From contig VDFB02358134.1 of assembly GCA_007258455.2 (NCBI GenBank), forward strand, positions 214,815,565 through 214,879,564: DNA of 64,000 bases. Reading direction: 5' to 3'. This DNA is from Sequoia sempervirens (Eukaryota; Streptophyta; Pinopsida; Cupressales; Cupressaceae). The notes under the pieces were generated by a model. That model ran no database searches. It worked only from the letters and a program-made list of their open reading frames with translations, and was not told the origin of the DNA. Shown piece after piece: positions 46,601 through 58,100 of this stretch. Position 1 is the first letter of the stretch, and every line of letters starts with the position of its first letter. Both the position numbers and the translations under genes were made by a program.

Positions 46601-47325
46601 TCTTTGTAATAGGAGTTTCTTTTGTCTTCTTGGTTAGGATTTAGATTCAGATTCAGAATAGACTAATGTACCTTTTAGTTTCCTTAGTGCAAATGGAAGC
46701 AAATTTGAAATCACAGATTATTTGTACACTGGTCATTGTGCCAGCTTTGTAAATGTTGCTTATCTGTTTCACCAATAGTAGAAGCAACCAGATTAAAATC
46801 CATTTCATGTTATGTCTCAGAATGGTGTTTGTCCTGAGTTAATCATTTGATTTTTGAAGTCTTGAGGGAATGGAATGTTATTTTATGATTTGTTTAAATA
46901 GATGAATTGCAATCTACTATCAAATCAACACTGGGAATGAATACAACTGTGTGTTAATCACTAGTTAATCTTGTTCTTTAATTTTAGTTTATAGTTCCTT
47001 GAATCTAACAAGTCTGGTTAGTGTTGGATGAATTGTCATTCTTTTCTATTCCAAAACCCTGACCCATCTTTTTATGTTTCTCTAAAAACCCTAGTTAAAT
47101 TAGGTTTTATTTCATGCTTGATCTTAGAACAATCTAGAAGCTCATTTCCAGTAGGCCCATTGACCATTACTGTTACATTGACCAATTGAGCAACATCAAC
47201 ATAGTTGAGAACCAACTACATAGACCTTGGGAGCTAAGGTATCCATGTGATTATCTTTCTCTTTCTGAAGAAATAGAGTAGCAATATTTTGTTTGCATGT
47301 TGCTTTGCGAAAAGCACCGTCAATA
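43696..47325 (+). repeat. gypsy-2 first LTR (3630 bp)
   Basis: Starts TGTTATGCC and ends CGTCAATA. From about 44150 to 45800 it is built of worn short repeats around GTCTC(A/G)CCGA and TCGGC(A/G)A. A TATATATAAGG box lies at about 46441-46452. Confidence 0.9.
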
Positions 47326-47330
47326 GGAAC

Positions 47331-47348
47331 TGGTGCTAGAAGGAGCGC
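47331..47348 (+). other. gypsy-2 primer-binding site
   Basis: TGGTGCTAGAAGGAGCGC, two changes from the gypsy-1 PBS and from the copy at 59761-59778. Confidence 0.7.
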
Positions 47349-47610
47349 CTAGAAGGGAAAACTAGATAAAGCTGGGTTTTCTTCTCCAGAAAGGTCCCAT
47401 AGAGTTCTCTGATCAGCTGAAAATCCACCACCCTTGATATAACTCAAGACCCCAACAAGGCATAGGAGTCATAAGGCTGGCCCAACTATCATACCACCCT
47501 TGCCAGCTCCACTCACTCCACCAGGCTTTTCACCAATACCCCAGTGGGTACCCATCAATCCACCATGTCCATCTCAATTGTCATCATAGCTGGTTTGACC
47601 CATACAACAG

Positions 47611-49098
47611 TTGGTTCAAACACCACCACCTCCACCAATGGCATTCTTTCAGAATAATCCCTCTCCACTAGGGACTATCCCTGGAGGTTTTCACGATATG
47701 CCCAAGAACCCTAAGAAATTCTGCCCCAAGTATATTCATGGTGAATTGAGAAGTGTTGAAGAGCACATACAAGCTTTCAAGGATGCTTGTACTAGAGCTC
47801 AAATAGCTCACCATGATGTAGTTTGTAGGTTGTTCCCTTACTCCTTAGGGGACATGGCATACAATTGGTACCTTAATCTTCCTCAGCGTTCTATTCTGAG
47901 CTGGACAGACCTAGAAAATGCTTTCATCAACTAGTTGAGGGTTTATGTGGACCCAACTCTTCTATATCACCAATTCGCTACCATCAGAAAGGAACCAGGT
48001 GAGTCCTTGCCTTTATTCAACACTAGGTTCCAACGAATGTATAGGAGATTGCAAGACCCCTATCTGGTCACTGAGAATAGTGCCATTCAAGCTTACTTTA
48101 GGGTTATAGACCCCTTGCTTGGCTTGTTCTTGCAAAGGACTTATCAACTAGCTGATATTGATTCTCTATCCAAAGTCGATCACCTAGCTATCAAGCTGCA
48201 GCAACAAATTAGCTCTCAGCAAGGAAGTTTGGGAGGAGGTTTCCCTCCAATAGGATGTCAGATGCCTAGTCCAACTCCCTTGTTCAATACTATCCTAGGG
48301 ATGTCTCCTTCCCACTATGGGCCTATATCTGAATTGCAAACTCAGCCTCCCATTCCATTCTTTGCTAATAGGACTCCTGACCCTTTTCAACAACCACAAG
48401 TCCCTCAAAGTTCCCATGGTCATCATAGCCAAATTGGAACACCAAGTCATGTTGATCAGCCACTTATTGCTAAGGCTGTTGAAAGTGAAAAGACAGTCCA
48501 ACTTACTAATGAGGTGGAGAACTTGAAGAAAATGTTGTCCCAAGTTACAAATGACATGGCTCAGCTTCGATTGAACCCCTCCCAAAACCAAGGTAACTAC
48601 CCTAATCAAAACAACAACAATCAGGGTACTTATTAGAATAACAACAATTACAACCAAAGGGGTTATTAGGGCCAAAATTCCTCTAACCAAGGCTATCAAA
48701 ATTAGAATAGAGGATATAACCAAAGGCCAAATAACAGCATACAATGGAATATGGGGCCCAATAATGGTGAAGTTTCTCATAACTATCAAGCAAATGAGGA
48801 GAGAACACATACTGCAAACATGGCCGATCTCAACTTCATGACCAATTGGTGCAGGCTGCATGATACTGCAACCCATTCTGAGGTGAACTGCCCTGAAATG
48901 GAGAAAGTCGTCAAGATGGCAACAAAGATGCCCATGCATTCTAGGGAAGTTCAAACAAAGGAGGTGACTCAATGGATACTGCAATGGCTTATGACCTCTT
49001 TGAAGAAGATCCCTCATTCCCAATGCAAAGTGAGAACAAACCAAAGGAAGACACATATGATTCCCAAGCCTTTCAAGCTAAAGGAGGACACTTCCTGA
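47611..49098 (+). pseudogene. gypsy-2 gag
   Basis: The gag domain at about 47690-48100 (HDMPKNPKKFCPKYIHGELR, then CRLFPYSLGDMAYNWYLNLP and the R-F-Q-R-M block) is clearly homologous to gypsy-1 gag. An in-frame stop lies at 47932-47934. A glutamine/asparagine-rich linker follows. The Cys/His segment WCRLHDTATHSEVNC (about 48846-48890) equals that of gypsy-1. Near 48910 a one-base change moves the coding to the pol frame. The product would be the particle protein. Confidence 0.87.
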
Positions 49099-49352
49099 GA
49101 AATTAGAATAAAGGTCCATTCACTACATCAACAACCCCTAATCACATGGTGCCTCCAAATCAAGGTGCTGATAATAATCCTCCTCCACCAAAAGGTCCAC
49201 CTGACTTTCAAAACAAAGGTAATTCTCTTGGTGTTTTCAAAGGTAATGCAGGTTGTAATGTAGAATTTGATGTTGTTTCTGAGATGTAGAGACAAAAAAA
49301 ATCTTTTTCATTCTTTGACATCTTAAAGTGGTGCCCTGCTCAAAGGGAGATA

Positions 49353-50033
49353 GTGCTGAAAGCTTTGGAGCAAGCTGCCAAATCAAAAGGAAAGAACAAG
49401 GTGGCGCCTGCTGGGGACGTGAATGCAGCCTTGTATAGAAACAAATTAGGTACTCCACCATTCCTTTTGAGTTTAAGAATTTGTGGGAAGAATCTACATA
49501 ACTGTTTGTTAGATTCAGGGGCTTCAGGCAATGTTATGCCATTCTCCATATGCAAGAAGCTGGGATTGAATCCCATTCAGACAAACAAGAAGGTTATTCA
49601 ACTTGACAAGACAAAGGTTAATGTAGTGGGGGAATTAAGAAACATACATGTGCAAGTAGGATCAGACTCTAGGATCCTAACCAACATAGATATCCAAGTA
49701 GTAGATATTCCTGAGACCTATGGTATGCTATTGAGCAGAGATTTGATGAAAATTCTAGGGGGGTATCTTTCCCTTGACTTTTCACATATGTGGCTACCAT
49801 GGAGAGGGATTCCAACTCAGATTAGGATTGAGAGCAAGCCCTGCCTCAAGCATATTATTACTAAATATGATTTCCCCAATGAAGTAGCCTATTTCGAAAC
49901 TGGGATAGGTGTTTATAAAAGAGAGGAAGCTTTAACCTTTTCTATTTTTGATCCTAAAGAACTGCCAATACCTAAGTCTCCTGATCTTATGATTGATGAA
50001 AATCAGCAAGCATTGATCAATAAATTGCAGTAA
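49353..50033 (+). pseudogene. gypsy-2 aspartic protease
   Basis: The frame contains the canonical active site D-S-G-A at 49512-49523 (within NCLLDSGASGNVMP), then VIQLDKTKVNVVGE, YGMLLSRD and DFSHMWLPWRG, the same order as in gypsy-1. Unlike gypsy-1 and gypsy-3 the active-site residues are intact. The stop at 50031-50033 interrupts the polyprotein. Confidence 0.88.
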
Positions 50034-50120
50034 GATCAGCTGGTCTTGGGAGAAGATGTAGATCTACAAAGTCTTCTGCTTCCTAATTAGTGCAGGGTAC
50101 ACTACCAAAACCATTCTGAA

Positions 50121-50969
50121 TTGGCTTGCCAACCCTGCATTGATATTCTAAATCATGTTTCCAAAGCTGAGGAAGCTAGCACAAGCCACCCTGAGACCAT
50201 TGCAGACCACTTCTCATTTGAAGCCAAGGAAGCAACAATGCTAACCAGGGATAGGACACTTCCAAAAGAAATTGCTTCCCAAATTGAACTGGCCTCAGTC
50301 ACATGTCTTAACCAGCATACTCATCTGGAGCAACTCCAAGATTTTCCCAATACCCCATCCTTTAAGAATATACCAAAACCCAAGGGGTTAACCAAAGAAA
50401 CAAGTGACTGTCAGAAGGACAACCACAGGTCACCTGATATAGCTGAGCATGAATTGGAAATTGTATCTAAAGAACCCATTGAACACATCTTACCAACATC
50501 TGATGCAAAAGACCAACCAGTCCCACCCCTGGCTCATTCTACCCAAATGCCCACAATAACTCCCAAAGGACCAACCCCAACTTGTGATCAGCTATGGACC
50601 CTCACCTTTGATGGATCAAAATCTAAAACAAGTTGTGGTGTTGGGATTGAACTAACCAGCCCGAAAGGGAAAACTTTCTTTGCTTCTTACAGGTTGCAAT
50701 TTGGATGTACTAACAATGTGGCAGAGTATGAAGCTCTGGTACGGGGACTGATGTTTGCACACAAGAAGAAAGTTACAACCTTAATGGTCAAAGGGGATTC
50801 AAAAATTGTTGTCAAGCAAGTGCACAGCCAATACACATGTCACAATAGAAGGCTGGCAGCTTACAAGAATTGGGTGTGGAACCTGATAGAAGAATTTGAT
50901 GCCTTTGGGATTAGCCTAATCCCTAGAGAAGAAAATCAGGTAGCTGATTCATTGGCTGTTGCTGCATGA
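50121..50969 (+). pseudogene. gypsy-2 additional RNase H domain, placed before RT
   Basis: A variable region is followed by an RNase H domain at about 50595-50969. LTFDGSKSKTSCGVGIEL holds the first Asp (50610-50612), NNVAEYEALVRGL the Glu, VKGDSKIVVKQV the next Asp, and REENQVADSLA the last Asp. All four catalytic residues are present. The sequence type resembles the archaeal/plant-like RNase H known as a second RNase H in Tat-lineage gypsy elements. In the Ogre/Retand elements I know, it follows the Ty3-type RNase H; here it lies between protease and RT. It would remove RNA from RNA-DNA hybrids during replication. Confidence 0.87.
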
Positions 50970-50972
50970 ACC

Positions 50973-52150
50973 TTGAAACCTATGCAAGGCTCCAAGCTAA
51001 AGAAATTCTTCGTGGAATTAATTTCCACCCCTACAGTTCCTGATAATATCAAGAACTTTCAAATCTTTGAGGATGATCGACATATTCTTGCTTTCTTAGC
51101 AAGCTCAAATGTGTTTGAGGGGAAAATTATTGATGAGTCCAACAAAGATCAAGGGGATTGGAACCCTGAAGAATGTGATACTGAGGGGGTCCTCCATTTA
51201 AAAGGCAATAACATTCCCAAGGGAATGGTGGCCTTGGAAAGAATTTTTGACTCAGATCCAAGGACTCGAGAGAAGATATCAGCTGAACAAAAGGGAGGCA
51301 AATATGAGACAGTTAACCTGGTCAATTCTGGCCTTGAAAGGAATATCCACATAGGGAAAGCCTGCCCTGAAGCAATCAGGAAAGACATATTGAAGGCACT
51401 TAAGAAAGATATTTCTGCGATTTCTTGGGGATATGAAGACCTAAAGATGTTTGATGCTACTATAATGACTCATACTATTCCCCTAAAGCCTGAAGCTAAG
51501 ACATTTCGACAAAAATAGCGCCCTGTCAATGCTTTGATTGAGCCATTGATCCTTAAGGAGGTCTAGAAGCTGCTCTCTGCAAGGATAATCTTCCCTGTGC
51601 ACCATTCAACTTGGGTGGCTAACTTAGATCCAGTTCATAAGAAAAATGGGGAGATTAGGTTATGTGTCGACTTCAGAAATCTGAATAGAGCCTCAGAAAA
51701 GGATAATTACCCACTCCCTTCTCTGGATGAAGTGTTGTAGACAGTCAATGGATCACAGATGATATCCTTCCTGGACGGTTACTTGGGATATAATCAAGTA
51801 ATGGTCGACTATGAAGACAGAATGAAGACAACCTTCACTACAAAGTGGGGAATGTTTGCATACAGAAGGATGCCATTCGGTCTAATAAATGTTGGAGCAA
51901 CTTTCCAGTGCACCATGGACATAGCGTTCAAGGACCTAATCGGTAAGTGCATCATTGTTTACATGGATGACCTCACAGTGTTCTCCAAAGATTGACTGAA
52001 CCATGCTGTGGATTTAGCCAAAGTTCTCAAGAGATGCATCCAATATGGCATCTCCCTGAATCCTAACAAATGCCTGTTCAGAGTTTCTGAAGGGAAGCTA
52101 TTGGGGCACATAATTTCTGAAAGAGGGATTTCAATCGACCCAGATTGAGT
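50973..52150 (+). pseudogene. gypsy-2 reverse transcriptase (with stops)
   Basis: A lead-in (50973-51518) ends at a stop just before RPVNALIEP. RT follows with LCVDFRNLNRASEKDNYPLP (51662-51721), MISFLDGYLGYNQV, MPFGLINVGATFQ, the catalytic YMDD at 51960-51971, and KCLFRVSEGKLLGH. Stops at 51516, 51738, 51993 and 52146, among others, inactivate it. The motif set is Ty3/gypsy (RVT_1). Confidence 0.92.
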
Positions 52151-52760
52151 CGAGTCCATTCTGAAGATCGCTAGGCCAGGGAGCAAGAAAGAGTTAAGAT
52201 CTTTCTTTGGAAAGATCAACGTCGTAAGAAAATTTATCATAGGCTTTGCAGAGATTGTAAAGCCACTAAATGAAATGATGAAGAAGGACGCTAGAACAGA
52301 GTGGACTGAGGAGGTGAAGGGTGCATTCACGCAAGTCAAGCAATCCATTTTAGAGGCACCCATGCTCACCAGCCCCGACTATCTCAGGCCGTTTTACATC
52401 TACTCTTTTGCCTCTGAGCATTCATGTGTGGTAGTATTAACTCAACGGAAAGAAGAGGCAGAGGAAAGACCGATTGCGTTCATGAGTTCTCCATTCAAAA
52501 ATGCGAAAATCAAATACCCGCCTCTTGAGAAGAAATCTTTCACGCTAGTCAGAGCCATGAAGAAGTTCTGACATTACATCCTTCGAAGCCAAGTCGTCGC
52601 TGTAGTTTCTAACACGGCTGTGAAGTCCCTACTCATACAGAGCGAGTTGGGAGAAAGAAGAGGCAAATGGATGGCCATCCTAGAAGAATTCAACTTGGAG
52701 ATACACCCTATGAAGCTAGTCAGGGGCATGGGTTTATCCAAGTCCACGGCGAACGCTGGC
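52150..52760 (+). pseudogene. gypsy-2 Ty3-type RNase H (degenerate)
   Basis: This continues after the RT thumb (SKKELRSFFGKINVV) with FYIYSFASEHSCVVVLTQRK (52391-52450), where the usual first catalytic Asp is absent. PPLEKKSFTLVRAMKKF follows, then SNTAVKSLL in place of the usual T-D-H. With the complete extra RNase H upstream, this suggests the Ty3 domain had already lost catalysis, as described for dual-RNase-H elements. Confidence 0.8.
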
Positions 52761-54064
52761 AACAACATCATCTATCAGCAATACATGACCTATAATTTCT
52801 CTAATGATCCATGGTATGCTGATACCATCTGCTTTATGCTCAACAATTGTTGTCTAGAAGGAATGAATGTGACTCAAAGGAGAGCCTTGAGGCTGAAGAG
52901 TTCTCATTACATGCTCAAAGGAGGCTTACTATACAGGAAAAATTACGAAGTAGTATACCTGAGGTGCCTTGATCATCAAGAGGCTACACATGTGATCTCT
53001 GAGTTTCATGGGAAACATGGCACAAGTCATGGGTCTGCAGATGCTTTGGCACACTAGATCCTCAGATCTGGTTATTATTGGCCCTGTGTATTTAAAGATA
53101 CCCATCAACATGTGAGGACATGTCACACCTATCAAATTTTTGCACCAAGGGAATGCCATTCAGCCATGCCTTTGTAGCCTGTCTATGAGGCAAGGCCATT
53201 TGCCCAGTGGGCACTAGATTTTATTGGGGTAATTAACCCAAACTCTTATGTAGGACATAAACTCATCTTGAATGCCAATGACTACTGCACAAGGTGGATA
53301 GAGGCTATACCCTACAAGAACAACACAACAGAGGTAGTGATCAAGTTCCTCATCGAGTGCATCACTACAAGGTTTGGGGTACCCTTCGCTCTGGTATGTG
53401 ACAATAGCTCTACTTTTTCTTTTGCTCAGTTTATTTCCTGGGCATATGATCACAAGATTGTTTTGAAATATTCTTCAAATTATTATCCACAAGGTAATGG
53501 AGTTGCAGAGTCAACCAATAAGAATCTCTTTGGGGTGATTAAGAAACCATTAGAGCATAACCCTAGAGACTGGCATACCCAGCTGAGATTCACATTATGG
53601 GAAGATAGGACTAAGATCAAGGCTGCTTTAAACACCTCACCCTTCAAGCTGGTATATGGCCAAGAGCCTGTCTCTCCTATCCATCTACAAATACCTATCC
53701 TTGACTTCATGCAAAAATTCTACTCTAATGACAGTAGGATAGAAGTAAGACTATCTGCTTTGTTAAAATTAGAAGAATAGAGAGATGCCGCCTTGCAGCA
53801 ATTCTTTAGGCACTAGGTTGTTGTCAAACGTTGGTTTGACAAAAGAGCCAAAATCAAAGCCTTTAGGATATCAGACCTTGTGTTATTATGGGACAAAGCT
53901 AGTGAAAAGAAGGGAAGTCACCAGAAATTTGATAAACTCTGGCTAGGTCCTTATCAGATTGTTGAGATCCTAGGAGAAAATGCTTTCAGATTGAGTACTT
54001 TAACTGGAGAACCTGTTCCATTGCCTGTCAATGGATAGTTTCTTAAACACTATTTTGAATCATG
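52761..54064 (+). pseudogene. gypsy-2 integrase
   Basis: A zinc-binding N-domain is recognisable (EFHGKHGTSHG, then RTCHTYQ), with one cysteine of the C-x-x-C pair missing. The catalytic core has Asp in ALDFIG (53217), Asp in CDNSSTF (53400) and Glu in GVAESTNKNL (53508), an intact D-D-E set. GPYQIVEILGENAFRLST and FLKHYF end the C-domain. Stops at 53056, 53176 and 53777, among others, break it. It would insert the DNA copy into the genome. Confidence 0.9.
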
Positions 54065-54741
54065 AAGTTGGAATTTTGCTAGGTGATGCATTTTGTATAA
54101 ATAATTTATGCTTGTAAATAGTCTCTTTGTGTGAATAATCTTTTGCTCTTTGTGTAATTAATTTGCTCCGTTGTTTGTAAATAATTTGTTGTTTACCTGT
54201 TTGTCCTTTCTTTCTGTCTTTTGTTTCCTTTGTTCTTTTTGTTTTTGTTTTGTTTTGTTCTTTGGGGGTTTATCTGTTGCTTTCCATCTTGGAATGGTGG
54301 TTGATTATTTGAAGCATACTTTGGTCGCTAGGAGAGAGGTGGTTTAGGTATTTTCAAGCTTTCTGATTGGGTGATTTTGTCCTAAACTCTTTGCTTCATG
54401 CTTGTTGTCAATAAGAGTTGTGGGAGGTCTTGAAGACAAGGTGCAAAGTAAGTAACCTTCATTAGCTCCTCTAAATATTTCACAAATCATTAAGAAAATC
54501 TCCTCTTGTAAGGGTATATCTTTCCTAGGACTATGGTGTTGTAAGATTCGAGTGAAAAATCTAATCTCCCAAGTGTTGTCTTGAGGTCCATGGTAGTTTT
54601 CAACCTAGATCAGATGTTAAACATTTGACATATCAGAAAAGAACTAAATGAAATATCTGAAACTCTATGAGAAAACAAAAAAAAGAGAAAAAAAATTACC
54701 TAAAGAGAAAAGGATTCAATATGAATGGGTGATTCCAGTAT

Positions 54742-54778
54742 CTCTACCGAGGCTATAGACGCCTGACTGGCAGTAGAG
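54742..54778 (+). ncRNA. Covarying hairpin, copy 1 (gypsy-2)
   Basis: 37 nt in the same register as gypsy-1. Outer stem CTCTAC (54742-54747) pairs with GTAGAG (54773-54778). Inner stem AGGC (54750-54753) pairs with GCCT (54761-54764) around TATAGAC, with GACTGGCA as spacer. Compared with gypsy-1 copy 1, both stems change on both strands and keep pairing. Confidence 0.68.
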
Positions 54779-54804
54779 CAATGTTGCAAGAAAACTAGAG
54801 GTAT

Positions 54805-54841
54805 CTCCATTAGGGCTATAGACAGCTAACTGGCAGCGGAG
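54805..54841 (+). ncRNA. Covarying hairpin, copy 2 (gypsy-2)
   Basis: Starts 63 nt after copy 1. Outer stem CTCCAT/GCGGAG keeps four Watson-Crick pairs plus one G-U. The inner stem is partly lost (GGGC opposite AGCT). Loop TATAGAC and CTGGCA are conserved. Confidence 0.55.
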
Positions 54842-55136
54842 CAATGCCTAGGATATCATTGCATGACAACTAAAAGGAATCAACTCATGTAGCTCAAATC
54901 TTGCACATTGTTGTTTGAAAGATAGGGAAAACTTTATGGAAGGATGATGCACTATCAAGCACACAAATAGATTCAAGGCTAGTTATTGCTGGCTTACATT
55001 TGAGATTCTAGCTCAACCTTGCTTGTTCAAACTAACCCAACTGGAGTTGTGATGTTCATGAACCAGGAGTTCTAGGTAGCTGAAGCCTTCAACTTCTTGA
55101 AAATGGTTAAGCCATTTTCCCAGCCGAGTCGCCATT

Positions 55137-58100
55137 TGTTATGCCTTGCATAACCACCCCCATTTTGTTATGGAACAAAATAGGTCACCCATTTTTCTTT
55201 TGTCTTCTTTCCCTTTTAGTTGTCTATTTTGATCTTTGGAATTCTTTTGTTTTCCTCCTAATTTTGACTTTTGATCTATCTGATTTAATCTTGGTTCTGT
55301 CTTAACCTAAGTTGGTTTTCTTCTTGCTAGGAATTCAGTAAAATAATTATAAGCAATGGTGGATTTATTATAATATGTCTTATTTGCTTCTGAAGACTAA
55401 TGCAAACCTTTCTTTCACAGGATTAAATCCTACACATGATGATATTTGCTAGGGGAGCTCTGTTAGAAGGCGTGCCTCAATCTAGTCGGTCCTAAGAATC
55501 AGTTAAGGAAAAAGTCGGCAAGACCCCAGAGATGTCATAGCGATAAAAAATCATATGTAGGTATCCATCGACAAGACACCATTCATCGTCCTAGCGACTA
55601 GGAGTTTCCTATCGGCATGAAGGTTTGTCTTCGGGAAAGGGTCTTGGCGAAATCTCCATGTCTTGCTAATCGGTGGAAAAAGGATCCATACATTGGCGGA
55701 AGGTTTTCTCTTCACTAAGAGGTCTCAGCAAGATCTAAATGTTTCACTGAATCAACAACAAAGAGAATACATACCAGTGGGAGATTTTGACTTTGGGGTG
55801 AAGTCTTGGCGAACGCATTGGGTCTCACCGACAAAGAGCAAGGGGATTCTATCGGTGGTCTTCGGTGAGAGAATCAATATGTCATGGTGACAAAAGGGTG
55901 AACTGGTAAGGATTTCGTCGAGACATGAGGTATCTATAGGACGTCTCCCCAACACAAGAAGGTTACCGTGACACATGTGCAACTGAAGAATTACACATCG
56001 GCAGGACTACAGAGGGGTTTCCCCGAAATGAAAGTTCAGAAAAAGGTTGTGCCATCGGCATAAAGTCTGGCCGAAGTGCTAAAGTCCTGGTGACATGGAA
56101 GTGGTATCGCCAAGAGTCTCACCGATCAGGAGAAGTCTCTATGAAATGAAGAGCCATCGGCGTAGCAGTTGGAGCTCGCTAAGAAGTCTTGGCGATCCCG
56201 AAATGTCTTGGCGACGAAATCAAGTGAGATCAGGGGAGAAGGAAATCGGCTGGAGTCTCCCCGACCTAGTTGGGTATCCCCTAAAGGAAGAAATTCTCGC
56301 CGAGATGTCTCAGTGAGAGGAGCTCATCTCCCTGAAATGAAGAGGATCATTGAAGGACCTAGGGTTCAGTGTAATCTCTCGCCAACTCAGAATAGTCACA
56401 CCGATGACAAGGAGGGCTCGGCAAGAAAGAGGTTTGGGTTAAGGTCTCCCTGAAACATTATAGTCTCCTTGACATCAGAGATGAGCTCACCGAAGGAGTC
56501 TAGCATCACCGAAATTCTTTCCAGCAGAATAAGTTCTGGGAGAAAAACAAAAGCTCGTCATAAGATCTTGGTGAAGGAAGGTCCCACCGAAGTAAAGCAG
56601 TATTAGCAAATGATTTCGCCTTCTCCATAAGGTTTGGGCGACTACAGAGAGCTTCACTAAAATAGAATGGGCTCGACGAGAAACAAAAGGGTCGCTATGA
56701 TGTCTCCCTGACCTCGGAATGTCCTGCCGGCTAGTGAACAACTCGACGAAAGAAGAAGACCTCAGTATAAGGTCTCAGGGAAGAGGAAAGGTCTCACCAA
56801 TGTGAAGTAATATCGGCATAATCTCTTGCTGATTCAACAGGGTCTAGCTGAAATGAAATAAAATTGCTGAAGGATATAGGACTTGGTGTAATGTCTCACT
56901 AACTCAGGGTGATCCCACAAAGCTGGTTTACAATTTCTAGGAGGAACTGATTTTTGCTGAAATCACATATTTTTAGAAAATATAATGATTTAAGCCTTAA
57001 AAGGTTCCATTTAAAGAATTCCAATTAAAGAGGGTTTGATCAAACTACTTTAAATCAAACCCCCTTGGATAGAACCCCGCTAGTTTTAAACCATACCTAT
57101 AACAGAGTCTCCTTTACACCTATCAAAATGTTGATAAAAAACCACTTTTGATTTAAATTTTGGGGGATCAAATGGATTCATTGAAAATTTATTTTTTGTA
57201 AGTATGTATTCCTTATTATAAGCTTCCCAAAAAGTATAATTTTAAATAAATTTAATTTAATTATTATATTTATTTTTAAATTTCTCGTGAATGTAGGTTT
57301 TTCACCGAAAATCAAGCTCTTTGTTCTACACGTGGAAAAATAGTAGATTATTTAAAAAAAATTAAAAATATTAGTGCACCAAATAATGAAGTCCTTGATC
57401 CAAAAAAGAAAAGAAAAATTGAATTTTGATACATACAAAAAAATTTACACGTTATATAGTCACGCTATGTCTAAATTATAATTGGTTTAAATTTGAAACT
57501 TGATTAAAGAAAAAAATTCAATAAAAAACTATCTAACCAAGTGGAAGCACTAGATACGAGAGTTATGACTCTAAATTTGAAAGAATTAGAATTTTATCCT
57601 TTATGGAAAAAAAATTATGCGTTATACGGTGAGCGTCACTTTTTTAAAATGTTGTTTTATGAAAAAAACTAGTTTTCGAGGGAGATGGAAAAAGAAGTGC
57701 AATTTGATTCCAAAAATTTTGAAAAAAATATATTTAGAAGCTATAGACAAAATTTCACGAAACTCTAGTTTGCATCATATTCAAATTCCTCACGGTTTAG
57801 CCGCTATAGGTGCTCGAAAGTGAAGATTTAGTTTAAAAAAATCATTTTAGTGTCCAATTTGGCCAAAAATTGTAAACCACTATTGTGGGATCACCCCTCA
57901 CGAAGGTCACGCCAAAACAAAGGAAATCGGGGAGACTCCAGAAGCATAAAGGGGTTCGATGAAAGGTCTCCCCGAGATTGAGGGGGTCTTACCGACGTAG
58001 CTCAAGCTTGATGAAAGATCTTGAGCTCGACATGATGTCCTGCTGACCCGATAGGGTCTTCCCGATGCAAAGTGGGCTCGGTAAGAGAAGTGGAGTTCAG

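Larger units (their letters stand above)
54065..55136 (+). other. gypsy-2 3' non-coding region
   Basis: T-rich after the pol stop, then sequence partly matching the same interval of gypsy-1, including the hairpin pair. The last bases before the LTR, TTTTCCCAGCCGAGTCGCCA, resemble the reverse complement of the element C PBS. Confidence 0.7.

Noticed and set aside
48295..49056. 253-codon minus-strand ORF opposite gypsy-2 gag
   Set aside because: It is a shadow of the glutamine/asparagine-rich gag frame; no domain is visible.
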